A stretch of DNA of 64,000 nucleotides, from NCBI RefSeq assembly GCF_000170795.1, contig NZ_ABCM01000019.1:1-64000 (forward strand). Reading direction: 5' to 3'. The notes under the pieces are model-generated. The model was not told where the DNA came from and made no database searches. It worked only from the letters and a program-made list of their open reading frames with translations. The stretch is from Pedobacter sp. BAL39. Lineage in GTDB: Bacteria > Bacteroidota > Bacteroidia > Sphingobacteriales > Sphingobacteriaceae. Both the position numbers and the translations under genes were made by a program. Positions 25,604 through 34,122 of the stretch are shown here, one piece after another. The first letter of the stretch is position 1. Every line of letters begins with the position of its first letter.

Positions 25604-27970
25604 TTAAGATTTGAATAACTTTTTAAACCAATTTTTTTCTGCGGCATCTTCTCCGTAAGAGCCATAACCGTAGCCATAACCATATCCTTTACCGTAGCCA
25701 TATCCGCGACCAGTAATGTCGTTGACCACAATACCCAGTCCTTTAATTTTTTCGCTTGCGCGCAGTTCCTCCAGGATATTCAGCTGGTGTTTCGAGGTTA
25801 CGTTCTGCCTTACCAGATAGATACATACGTCTGCATGTGCAGATAACATTTGAGCATCCGCAACCACACCGATCGGCGGCGCATCGATGATCACATAGTC
25901 GAATTGTAACTTCAGCTCTTCGATCAACTCTTTGGTGCGGTCACTGAGCAACATCTCCGCCGGGTTCGGCGGCACAGGACCTGAGCTTACCAGCGACAGG
26001 TTCTTATGAATACTCAATGGCTTGATGATGTCTTTTGCCGTCAGCTCATCATTGATGATGTAGTTGGTAAAACCGGTATCATTCGGAGTTTTCAGTTTGA
26101 TGGACAAGCCTGGTTTTCTTAAATCCAGCTCCATCAGGACTACTTTCTTGTTGGATAAGGCAAGGATATTGGCCAGGTTGACCGCAACAAAGGACTTTCC
26201 TTCGCCAGACATGCTTGAGGTCATCAGGATTACCCTGGCATCCGAGGACTTCATGTAGAATGATAAGTTCGTTCGCAATGCCCTGAATTGCTCAGATACT
26301 GCAGAACGGGAGCTATTGGCAACGGCAAGACTGTCGCTGTCTTCATGACGGCTGATCTCCCCGATCACCGGTACGTTGGTGATCCTTTCAATATCTTCTT
26401 TCGTCTGGATCTTATCATTGGTGATCTCCATCAAGTAAATGAAGGAAACAGGAATGAGTAAACCCAGGAACATACCGAGTACATATACCATTGGCTTTTT
26501 AGGGCTGAATGGCTGTACTTCAGACTTCGGTGGATCAATCGTTTTAGAGATGGCTATATTTGAAGTTTTAGAGATGGCAGTCTCCTCGCTCTTCTGCATC
26601 AGGAAGATGTACAGCTCCTGTTTGATTTGTTGCTGTCTGGCCAGGTTCAGGTAATTGCGTTCAATTGCTGGTACGTCGCGCACCTTCGATTCCGCCTGAT
26701 TGATCTGGCTGTTCAACTTATTCCTGGTAATTACAAAACCATCCAGTGTTGTAGAAAGGTTGGCCTGGATGTCCGCCCTGGCATTTGCGATCTCCTTATC
26801 GATCAACACAATAGAAGGATTCGCCTCTGTCATACCGATTAACCGGCGCGCACGTTCCAGCGTCAGCTCATTATATTTTTCTACCGCACCGCTAAACACC
26901 AGGTCCGCGGGGATCAGCGAGCTTGGCAATACCCTTTTATTTTTAGAGTCGTCTTTCATGTATTGCTGAAGACTTTTCAGGATGCTGATCTGGGTCTCTA
27001 TCTTGCTGAGCTCGGAAACGTATTCTGAACTTGTTTGTACCAGCAGCTTAGACTGTTCCGTCATATCTGCAAGGTTATTTTTCTGTTTGAAGCCCTGGAT
27101 GTTTCCCTCAAGGTCTCCCAGCTCTCCGCCGATATAGGCCAGTCTGTTCTGAATAAATTTGACCGTGCTGTCGGCAATTTCATTTTTATCTCTCAGGTTG
27201 GCTTTCACATAGGTATCAATAAGTTTTGCCAGAATATCCTCTCCTTTTTTAGGAATCGGATGGATCATGGATACATCAATGATGGTGATGAGTTTATTTC
27301 TGACTTCCACACTAAGCACCTCCATCAGGTCGGCTACCTTGGCATCAATAGAAACAATGTTCACATCATAATCGTTGCCTGCTTCAGGCACCCCCGCATT
27401 TCTGGAAAATTCAACCACACCTACCTTAGGCAACCTGAAAGGCTTATTGAAGTTTACCACCGTATCGATGTCTTCCGTACTGATCGCCAGCTGGTTGCTT
27501 TTGTTCAGCTTCACCTCCATTTCCGTTGCGGAGATGGTATCCAAGGGGGTAACGATTTTCAGGTTGAATGGTGACTTATAAAGTTCTGTGCTTTTGAAAC
27601 TCTGTTTTGTGAAATAGGTGATATTGAGGTTCATGTCCTTCACCACCTGCTCCATTAAAAAGCGTGTTTTAAGGATCTCCGCCTCATTGTCGACCGTACT
27701 TTTAGCTCCCAGGAGGCCGCTGAGGTCACCCAGCATTTCCGCACCAGCCATCAGGCCACCGGCAGCACCTTTCTTTTCATCATTCACCAATACACGTGCG
27801 GAGATTTTATAACTCGGTGATTTAAATTTCAGGTATAGGTAAGAGATGCTGAGACATACGATGATGGACAGCAAAATCCAGTACCAGTTGTGTGATAAAC
27901 GAAGTAAAATTTGTTTAAAATCCAATCCGTCATCCTTTTTGACGATTCTTTCTTCGGCAGTTGTATTCAT
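25604..27970 (-). CDS. Wzc-like polysaccharide co-polymerase and tyrosine autokinase (BY-kinase)
   Basis: A 788-residue inner-membrane protein controlling chain length and export. It has an N-terminal Wzz domain with a membrane segment (WYWILLSIIVCLSISYLYLK), a long periplasmic coiled-coil part with a GNVR-like region, and a second membrane segment near residues 490-515 (MVYVLGMFLGLLIPVSFIYL). The cytoplasmic kinase follows: Walker A SMSGEGKSF (588-596), Walker A' VVLMELDLRKPG and Walker B YVIIDAPPIGVVAD. The C-terminal tail GYGYGKGYGYGYGYGSYG places seven tyrosines at about 757-772, the expected autophosphorylation cluster. It sits between the export channel gene and the aldolase gene. Confidence 0.95.
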   Translation of the reverse strand: MNTTAEERIVKKDDGLDFKQILLRLSHNWYWILLSIIVCLSISYLYLKFKSPSYKISARVLVNDEKKGAAGGLMAGAEMLGDLSGLLGAKSTVDNEAEILKTRFLMEQVVKDMNLNITYFTKQSFKSTELYKSPFNLKIVTPLDTISATEMEVKLNKSNQLAISTEDIDTVVNFNKPFRLPKVGVVEFSRNAGVPEAGNDYDVNIVSIDAKVADLMEVLSVEVRNKLITIIDVSMIHPIPKKGEDILAKLIDTYVKANLRDKNEIADSTVKFIQNRLAYIGGELGDLEGNIQGFKQKNNLADMTEQSKLLVQTSSEYVSELSKIETQISILKSLQQYMKDDSKNKRVLPSSLIPADLVFSGAVEKYNELTLERARRLIGMTEANPSIVLIDKEIANARADIQANLSTTLDGFVITRNKLNSQINQAESKVRDVPAIERNYLNLARQQQIKQELYIFLMQKSEETAISKTSNIAISKTIDPPKSEVQPFSPKKPMVYVLGMFLGLLIPVSFIYLMEITNDKIQTKEDIERITNVPVIGEISRHEDSDSLAVANSSRSAVSEQFRALRTNLSFYMKSSDARVILMTSSMSGEGKSFVAVNLANILALSNKKVVLMELDLRKPGLSIKLKTPNDTGFTNYIINDELTAKDIIKPLSIHKNLSLVSSGPVPPNPAEMLLSDRTKELIEELKLQFDYVIIDAPPIGVVADAQMLSAHADVCIYLVRQNVTSKHQLNILEELRASEKIKGLGIVVNDITGRGYGYGKGYGYGYGYGSYGEDAAEKNWFKKLFKS

Positions 27971-27993
27971 AGGAATATGCTAAGGTTAACGAA

Positions 27994-28803
27994 TTAAAGT
28001 CTTGTGAAAAGTACGATGAGTACCGAAAGTGCAGTACCAATAACCGCAAAGGTTTGTGTCCTGGCCTGGTTTAAAGAGGCTGCTTTACCTTTATTTGGTT
28101 CCACATAGATCACATCATTTTGCTTCAGGTAATAAAAAGGACTGTTGAACATCTGCGCTGAATTCAGGTTCAGACGTGCAAATTCCTTTTTGCCATCATT
28201 ATCGCGGATCAGCAGCACATTCTCACGGCGACCGAAGATGGTGAGGTCACCGGCAAGTCCCAGCGCATCCAACACACTTACACGCTCATTTGGAAGCACA
28301 TAAGATGCAGGTCGCCCTACTTCACCAAGAACAGTAACCTTAAAGTTGGCATACCTGACCTGTACATTCGGATTTTTATAAACCAGGGAAGCCTTCAATT
28401 TGATCAGATCTCTCGCCTGATAGGTGGTCAGCCCTCCGATTTTTACCCTTCCGATTACCGAAAGATCAATCTCCCCGTTTTTATCGACCAGGAATCCAGC
28501 CGTTGGAGGAGTTGCGTTTACACCTGCTATTGGCGAAGGCACCGTACTGATGGCCTGCGTTCCTACCTGGTTAACTACCATAGACGTCGTTGGATCAATC
28601 GTGAAAACAGAAATGGAAATGATGTCATCAGGTTGGATAACCGGCTCGGTATAAGCAGCGGTGCTTGACAACAGGGACTTCTCATCAGCGGAGATATCCT
28701 GAAAGTATGGAACTTTCTTGGTGGTTGAACATGAGGCGAAAAGTAAAGCACAAAATATAAATGTATATTTTCTGAGTTCACTTGTATTAAAACTTCTCTT
28801 CAT
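27994..28803 (-). CDS. Wza-like polysaccharide export outer-membrane lipoprotein
   Basis: Forms the outer-membrane export channel for the polymer. The signal peptide ends in a lipobox (LLFASCSTT). A polysaccharide export (Poly_export) domain follows (VIQPDDIISISVFTIDP, FLVDKNGEIDLSVIGRVKI), then an SLBB-type domain (VTVLGEVGRPASYVLPNERV) and a C-terminal hydrophobic helix (TFAVIGTALSVLIVLF) that would span the outer membrane as in Wza. The length of 269 is usual for Bacteroidota. The gene is 23 bases upstream of the kinase gene, in the conserved phosphatase-Wza-Wzc order. Confidence 0.95.
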   Translation of the reverse strand: MKRSFNTSELRKYTFIFCALLFASCSTTKKVPYFQDISADEKSLLSSTAAYTEPVIQPDDIISISVFTIDPTTSMVVNQVGTQAISTVPSPIAGVNATPPTAGFLVDKNGEIDLSVIGRVKIGGLTTYQARDLIKLKASLVYKNPNVQVRYANFKVTVLGEVGRPASYVLPNERVSVLDALGLAGDLTIFGRRENVLLIRDNDGKKEFARLNLNSAQMFNSPFYYLKQNDVIYVEPNKGKAASLNQARTQTFAVIGTALSVLIVLFTRL

Positions 28804-28989
28804 AGGGATAGATAAGGCGTTTTTAAATTTATTCGGTAATTAGGTTATCTTTTAATGGTTATATACTACATCTATTATTTACTAAGCTCTTTAATACCAG
28901 TTTGCTAAAACGTTTTATTTATTTATATATTCCTGTAACATCCGACCTTCGTCTGTCACCCTTTTTCACTAATGTATATTTGGCTAAAC

Positions 28990-29718
28990 TCAGGAAAAAA
29001 GCTCCTTGTTTTTAAAATTATAGTTACCCAGCTTGTTATAAAGGTAACCACTGGTCACTGCGGATGTCAATGTCTTCAAATGTTTGTCGTGATGAAGATC
29101 AGTTGCAGCAAGATCATACATTTGCTGTTCCAGTAAATAATCCGCTGCTGCTTTCACATCCTTCCCGTAATACCCGTATACAGACAGCAAATTCAGCTGC
29201 AACATTACCCCAAGATCCTTATAGCGATGGTAACGCTCAAGACTCTTATGATTGAAATTATAACGTTCAGGATGTGCAAGTATTACTTTGTAGCCGCTCA
29301 ATTGTAATTTAAATATTACATCTTCGATGTTAGGCGTCTCAGAAAGATAGGACATCTCAATTAAAATATGCTTTCCAGGCAAACACAAAAGGTCATCACT
29401 GATTTTAAATGTTTCATCAACCATATATTCTGCTGCTGCGCCGATTTCGACATTAAAATCGGACGAATTCATCGCATTTTTTACATCAGTCAACGCTGAT
29501 GTAATGGTATCGGAGTTATTTGGGTACAACTCCGTAAAAATATGAGGTGTACACAGAAATTTGTAAAAGCCTAATTCATTTAACTGCCTGATCAAACTCA
29601 AAGATTTATCCAAATCAGGGGATCCGTCATCAATTCCAGGTAACAAATGAGAATGAACATCAATCCCCAACCATTCTATATCTGAAACCTGTGCTTTTTT
29701 CTTGAAAAATGATATCAT
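28990..29718 (-). CDS. CpsB/CapC-type PHP tyrosine-protein phosphatase
   Basis: Manganese-dependent phosphatase that dephosphorylates the BY-kinase and so tunes polysaccharide output. PHP metal-binding motifs are visible: DVHSHLLPGIDDG, CTPHIF, IGAAAEYMVDE, ILAHPERYNF and ATDLHHDKHL. The 242-residue length matches the CpsB family. It is the first gene of the long minus-strand polysaccharide operon. A 186-base gap separates it from the Wza-like gene, which may hold an additional promoter. Confidence 0.93.
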   Translation of the reverse strand: MISFFKKKAQVSDIEWLGIDVHSHLLPGIDDGSPDLDKSLSLIRQLNELGFYKFLCTPHIFTELYPNNSDTITSALTDVKNAMNSSDFNVEIGAAAEYMVDETFKISDDLLCLPGKHILIEMSYLSETPNIEDVIFKLQLSGYKVILAHPERYNFNHKSLERYHRYKDLGVMLQLNLLSVYGYYGKDVKAAADYLLEQQMYDLAATDLHHDKHLKTLTSAVTSGYLYNKLGNYNFKNKELFS

Positions 29719-30224
29719 TCGTTACAAATAGGGATTTCGTTTAAACAAATAGCTTTTTAAAGCTTAGCATGTACTCCTAATAAGCATATTTTATGCCAAA
29801 ACCATAATATATTCGTTACAAAGCACTCGTTTCTCTAAAAAACAGCATCAGAAAAGAGGTGTTTGAAATGCAAAAAATCGCAGTTTAAACATATCTGAGA
29901 CAGGAAAAGGGACTTATTGTCAATTTTACATGAAGTTATGATCATGAATACACACTTTGATCATTTCAAATGCTCAATAGCTCAAAGAGGAATATGTGTT
30001 GGAACGTACGACTTATTTTCAGTTCAGTGACCTAAATATCGAAACAACAAATCCAGGGATGCCTAAGTTTGAGCTGGAACGGTCAAAAAAAATCTGCGGA
30101 CACCTAAACGATCTCCGCAGATGATTAAACTGTTCAATTATTTAGCGATACAACAAGTCTGACGAATTCCTGTTTTGGGAATAATCAATTTTAATCGTCG
30201 ACAACAGTTCATTAGGACGGCAAC
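29719..30224. other. Intergenic region at the head of the polysaccharide operon
   Basis: About 500 bases, AT-rich, no supported gene. It should carry the promoter of the minus-strand operon starting with the CpsB-like phosphatase. Its right part contains the terminator at 30084-30122 of the PstS-like gene. Confidence 0.5.
30084..30122 (-). terminator. Intrinsic terminator downstream of the PstS-like gene
   Basis: On the minus strand ATCTGCGGA pairs with TCCGCAGAT (arms 30114-30122 and 30092-30100), followed by a run of eight T (A-run at 30084-30091 on the plus strand). It stops minus-strand transcription 103 bases after the stop codon at 30225. Confidence 0.88.
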
Positions 30225-31397
30225 TTACCTGGATAACGGCGTATAACCTGTTTTTTCGATGATTTCTTTTCCTTCGTCCGATAAGATAAACGCTAGCAGT
30301 TTTTTTATTGATGTCTTTTTTTCTGATGAACTGGAATCATTTCTGGTCACCGCATAGAAATCTGTACTTAAAGGGTAACTTCGGTTTGCGATGTTTGCCC
30401 TAGTGGCTGCGACGCCGTCAATGCCCAGAATTTTTATCTCCTTGTTTTTCACCATTTCCGTGGCAAAATACAAAAAGGAATATCCAAGCGCACTTTTGAA
30501 ATTCTTATACTCAGCCGTTTCCCTAATGATTCCACCCATCATTTGTACACGCTGATTTCCGGGAGGGTTCATCAGTCGGTAGCCTCCCATATTGTGCTCT
30601 AACATGGTCTGACTGCCGCTGCCCTCCGGACGCTGAAAAGCTTTAATGTCGGACGATGAACCACCGACGGTTTTCCAATTGGTGATTTCCCCGGCATAAA
30701 TCCTTCTGATCTGCGCTATACTGAGCGATGACACCTCGTTCTTTGAATTGACAAAAAATACAAAAGCTTCCCTACCAATGGCCGTCAGGAACAGCTCCAC
30801 TCCTCTCTCTTTCGCGTAGTCAAGCTGCTCCTGGGAAGGACGGGCGACAAAAATGACATCAACCGTTCCATCGACCAATGACTGGTAGGCACTGATGGTA
30901 TTAGTACACATGACCTCGCTTTTGTCAACATCATAGTGTTTCTGTGGATAGGTTGCCTTAGCAAAAGCGGAATACAGCGGGTAAAGTGCGGTGGCGCCAT
31001 CAAGTACAGGTAAATCACCGGCTATCTTAACTTCGCTTGCCTTATTTAAGGAGACGGCTTTAGTTGGACGTGCAAAAGGTCCGTACTGTTCCAAATTGAT
31101 GGTATCCTTCACCACGGCAATCTTCGATTCCAAGTAATCATTGGCCCATTGTCCGAGATAGATTGATGCGCAGATACCATATATCACAGCTGTAACTTTA
31201 TAAAGCAGCTTCCTGTCTTCCACGTTGAAAATGATCAGCATGACCATGATCTCAGTAAGTATCGCCAACGCAATTGCGGTGCCCTTAGACAACTCGGAGG
31301 CTCCGTCTAATGACATGACGATGGTGATAGCAATACCAGCGAAAAGGATGATAAAGAAGATAAAAAGAGCCAGGATTATTTTTAGAAAAATATTCAT
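30225..31397 (-). CDS. Membrane-tethered PstS-like phosphate/substrate-binding protein
   Basis: A 390-residue protein. Three hydrophobic helices occupy residues 1-85 (IILALFIFFIILFAGIAIT; IALAILTEIMVMLIIF; VTAVIYGICASIYLGQW), followed by a PstS-like periplasmic binding domain (GDLPVLDGATALYPLYSAFA, VDGTVDVIFVARPS, RRIYAGEITNWKTVGG, FQRPEGSGSQTMLE, AFILSDEGKEIIEKTGYTPL). These motifs are those of PBP-like phosphate-binding proteins. No PstC, PstA or PstB transporter genes are near. It may therefore act as a sensor or scavenging protein rather than an ABC transporter component. Confidence 0.85.
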   Translation of the reverse strand: MNIFLKIILALFIFFIILFAGIAITIVMSLDGASELSKGTAIALAILTEIMVMLIIFNVEDRKLLYKVTAVIYGICASIYLGQWANDYLESKIAVVKDTINLEQYGPFARPTKAVSLNKASEVKIAGDLPVLDGATALYPLYSAFAKATYPQKHYDVDKSEVMCTNTISAYQSLVDGTVDVIFVARPSQEQLDYAKERGVELFLTAIGREAFVFFVNSKNEVSSLSIAQIRRIYAGEITNWKTVGGSSSDIKAFQRPEGSGSQTMLEHNMGGYRLMNPPGNQRVQMMGGIIRETAEYKNFKSALGYSFLYFATEMVKNKEIKILGIDGVAATRANIANRSYPLSTDFYAVTRNDSSSSEKKTSIKKLLAFILSDEGKEIIEKTGYTPLSR

Positions 31398-31445
31398 TGA
31401 GCAGCGTATCTGAGTTTTAGAATGTACGAGTTGTTTATTTACTAT

Positions 31446-32048
31446 TTAGTGTGTTTTTTTTCCTTTATAATTCCGTTCGCCTGCCAGTATGCACAGCTGA
31501 AGTTGATTTTCTGCCGGTGGTTTGGGGCATTGGTAACCGTCGCTATAAGCACAGTATGGATTGTAAGCCTTATTGAAATCAATTTTCGCATTACCGCCTT
31601 CCAGGTCGCCTGTTTTCAAATCCAGGTAACGGCCTCCGCTGTAACTTTCTTTTCCGTTGGTAAAGTCTGTAAATGGCAAAAACAGGTAATCCCGGTACTC
31701 CAATTGTTTAGATAACGCGATATTTTTGTAAACTGTCAGATTTGTAGGTACGTCACCGATTTTGCAATGGAGAACTGCATACCTGATGTATTCTTTTGAA
31801 GTACCACTAAAGGTGGGTATCATAAAGGATTGCTCTCCCATCAACATCTCTACCCTTACATCAATCCGATAGTTGCTGTCAGGAGCAAAAAAATCGAGAT
31901 CTTTCAATTGATCTCCCTTAAGCGGCGAGCGCTTATCTTCGAGAAACTCTTTTTTATAATGCTCGCGATGCGAAATGATATCAGCATTAAAGTTTTGCGC
32001 AGAAGTGCTCATGCTAATGATGAAAAGAAGAACGAATAAATATCTCAT
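31446..32048 (-). CDS. DUF1684 domain secreted protein
   Basis: A 200-residue exported protein with a short signal peptide (YLFVLLFIISMSTSAQ). Family features are RSPLKGDQLKDLDFFAPDSN and the conserved end GGRYLDLKTGDLEGG, IDFNKAYNPYCAYSDGYQCP and PAENQLQLCILAGERNY, with the AYNPYCAY and CPxPP blocks that define DUF1684. The function of the family is unknown. It precedes the PstS-like gene on the same strand, with 48 bases between. Confidence 0.9.
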   Translation of the reverse strand: MRYLFVLLFIISMSTSAQNFNADIISHREHYKKEFLEDKRSPLKGDQLKDLDFFAPDSNYRIDVRVEMLMGEQSFMIPTFSGTSKEYIRYAVLHCKIGDVPTNLTVYKNIALSKQLEYRDYLFLPFTDFTNGKESYSGGRYLDLKTGDLEGGNAKIDFNKAYNPYCAYSDGYQCPKPPAENQLQLCILAGERNYKGKKTH

Positions 32049-32282
32049 TGATAACTATAATGGTTTTAAAAATTTCCTGTGACTACGATGAGGCATGAGT
32101 ATGCTGTCTGATCGTCGATTCCTATTCGAAGTAAAGCATATTCCGGCAGACTCAGGCAGAAATAGGCAATAAAAAATTAGGATGTTCCTTTTAACCTCAA
32201 TTTAAGGCAGATTTTTTTTCTTTAGTAATCAATTGGTTAGAGTTTTTAATCAATATTTTTCGCTTTTTTTAAGCATCAATTA

Positions 32283-32311
32283 TTGAAATTAGGCAATAAT
32301 TTATATCTTTG
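32283..32311 (+). promoter_or_regulatory. Bacteroidota-type promoter of tRNA-Lys
   Basis: TTG at 32283-32285 and TATCTTTG at 32304-32311 (exact TAnnTTTG) are separated by 18 bases. This matches the -33/-7 promoter of Bacteroidota and lies 21 bases before the tRNA. Confidence 0.65.
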
Positions 32312-32332
32312 CACTCCTTCAAACAAGAAGAT

Positions 32333-32405
32333 GATTCCGTAGCTCAGCTGGTAGAGCATTACACTTTTAATGTAGTGGTCCTGGGTTCGAATCCCAGCGG
32401 GATCA
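32333..32405 (+). tRNA. tRNA-Lys (anticodon TTT)
   Basis: A 73-base cloverleaf. The acceptor stem GATTCCG pairs with CGGGATC (one G-T pair). The D arm is GCTCAGCTGGTAGAGC, the anticodon arm TTACA-CTTTTAA-TGTAG has anticodon TTT, and the T arm is CTGGGTTCGAATCCCAG. CCA is not encoded. It is followed at once by a strong terminator. Confidence 0.97.
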
Positions 32406-32409
32406 CAGA

Positions 32410-32435
32410 AAGCCTCACAGAAATGTGGGGCTTTT
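32410..32435 (+). terminator. Terminator after tRNA-Lys
   Basis: AAGCCTCACA (32410-32419) pairs with TGTGGGGCTT (32424-32433) around a GAAA tetraloop, followed by T-rich sequence. Confidence 0.9.
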
Positions 32436-32568
32436 GTGTTTTAATCTAAAATCATTAAAGTCCGGATCAGGCGGCTTTCTTTAGGGAGATAAAAATGACA
32501 GATCTATAAGATTATCACACAGCTGAACGATATAACAACAATGACCACAACGTTCATCCGATATGTAT

Positions 32569-32598
32569 AAAAAAAGCCACCCTCAAAAATGAAGTGGC
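32569..32598 (-). terminator. Minus-strand terminator, probably of the VOC gene
   Basis: GCCAC (32576-32580) and GTGGC (32594-32598) form the stem. On the minus strand it is followed by seven T (A-run 32569-32575). It is about 360 bases past the VOC gene stop, which is a long 3' tail. Confidence 0.6.
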
Positions 32599-32956
32599 AT
32601 GTATGTTTATGGTAAACTCCTACCATTAAATGGTGGAATATTGATATTCCACTAAGGAAATTACTTAGCTCATTGGGTGTCTTCAGCTTTAAGTAAAGGA
32701 AAATTAAATTAGCAAAGTGTCTTTAGTTCAATATTCTTCAGGTAGCTACTTCTGACTTTACCAATTTCTAAGCAACCAGGCATTTCAGGAATTAATAAAT
32801 AGCAGGTTTTAAAATAAAATGCCTAGTCTTAAAGCATTCTATTGAAATTTCAGCTCGAAATCTCTCCAATAATTATGATATTTAGGCCGCAAGATGGCTG
32901 AAGATTTCTAACCAAAAAGCGTTCGATTTCAAATTTCTAAGTTTGCGAAATTAATA

Positions 32957-33406
32957 TCAACTCCAGTTTAGGAGTTCTATTATATTTCCGTCCGGGTCTG
33001 AGATGTAAATAAACCTAAATACACCGCTATTATCAAAATGATGTTCGCTTAGCTCTCCAATTTTCGATGCTCCATTCTTTAATGCTATTGCTAAAACCCC
33101 CGCAATATCCTCTACCTTAAATGCGATATGTCCAAATCCTTTTTGATTAGCTAAGTGTCTTTCAGCATTAATCATTTCTGAATACTGATAGATTTCTAAT
33201 GTCGGTCCATTATCCCCATAGCCAGGTAGCCGTAATTGTACCCCTTGTAAATTCGCGTTAAAGACGCCGGTGCCTTTTTCAAGCCACTCCCCTTGATAGT
33301 TTCGTATAGGTGGAATCGCTATGCAATTAAACACGATTTCATAGAAACGTGCAAGTTCCTTCCAATCCTTTGTTATAATGTTGGTATGCGCATACTTTAT
33401 GTTCAT
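32957..33406 (-). CDS. VOC family (glyoxalase/bleomycin resistance-like) protein
   Basis: A 149-residue vicinal oxygen chelate protein from the start at 33406 (MNIKYAHTNIITKDW). The in-frame upstream ORF of 49 more codons is not typical. Seen are HTNIITKDWKELARFYEIVF, LQGVQLRLPGYGDNGPTLEI, GFGHIAFKVEDI and the end FRFIYISDPDGNIIELLNW, where His, Glu and the terminal Glu are the usual metal ligands. Its substrate is unknown. It is isolated, with degenerate sequence upstream. Confidence 0.85.
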   Translation of the reverse strand: MNIKYAHTNIITKDWKELARFYEIVFNCIAIPPIRNYQGEWLEKGTGVFNANLQGVQLRLPGYGDNGPTLEIYQYSEMINAERHLANQKGFGHIAFKVEDIAGVLAIALKNGASKIGELSEHHFDNSGVFRFIYISDPDGNIIELLNWS

Positions 33407-33610
33407 GATGTAAATTTTGACTTGATTGTACCTAGAGGTATTAAAGGTAAGATTTTTTGCAATTTGTCCTTCTCTGGTGTGATAAAATTTTTTGTTCTTT
33501 AAGCCATTTAAAAGTATTGTTTTGCCTTCAAATTTCCTGCAATAAACCAACAAGAAATATCAAGTTTATTGCCTGTTGTGTTCTCCTGAAATTGCCATTT
33601 ACAATAAAAA

Positions 33611-33915
33611 CACGGTGAAGGAAACACAACCGTTTCCGTAAGCGACTTTGGCAAAGGCATCGCGGCCGCAGACCGAGCTCATCTATTTGACCGGTATTTC
33701 AGACTAGCAAAAGACAACAATACTACATCTGGCCTTGGCTTGGGGCTCTACATTTAAGCAGAGTTCATCAGCTTCACAACAGAGAAATGGGGATTAAAAG
33801 CGAAATTGGTAAAGGAACGACCTTTTGGTTCAGTATCCCTGATCAAGAGCAAGCAGGAGCCCCTGACTATCCAGAAAAGGAAAATATATTCCCCCAATTT
33901 AAAATTACATTATGA
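33611..33915 (+). pseudogene. Remnant of a histidine kinase ATPase domain
   Basis: The reading frame HGEGNTTVSVSDFGKGIAAA contains the G1 box DFGKG, then HLFDRYFRLAKDN (F box) and SGLGLGLYI (G2 box). A TAA follows, and a frame change leads to EMGIKSEIGKGTTFWFSIP and a stop at 33913-33915. No N-terminal sensor or HisKA part precedes it. It is a decayed 3' fragment of a two-component kinase. An ATG at 33912 overlaps its stop (ATGA) and opens a 43-codon frame to 34043 (MTLTNAFKELIEANSDW), possibly the remnant of a coupled partner. Confidence 0.8.
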
Positions 33916-34122
33916 CATTAACCAACGCATTCAAGGAGCTGATCGAAGCAAATTCGGACTGGTCTAAGCCAAGCAATTCACCTGTCCCGCAAAGCCCACC
34001 TAAAACGGGAATTGTAACCGGTGATTTTAATGGAATCATTTGATAGAGCGATCAAAAACACTTTCATCTGCCGGAAATTACATGTAAATGCTGCTTTTAC
34101 AAGGATCTTGTCAGTGAAAGTT

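Larger units (their letters stand above)
32406..32956. other. 550-base non-coding region after tRNA-Lys
   Basis: AT-rich with no supported gene. Apart from the two terminators it contains a small perfect hairpin GTGGAATA-TTGA-TATTCCAC at 32633-32652, with an overlapping ACCAT/ATGGT repeat just before it. No attachment-site duplicate of the tRNA 3' end was recognised. Confidence 0.5.

Noticed and set aside
27035..27574. 179-residue plus-strand frame inside the kinase gene
   Set aside because: Antisense to a well supported Wzc-like gene; no signal or domain.
32333..32405. tRNA-Lys as an integration site of a mobile element
   Set aside because: No integrase gene and no duplicate of the tRNA 3' end were seen, so no element is called.
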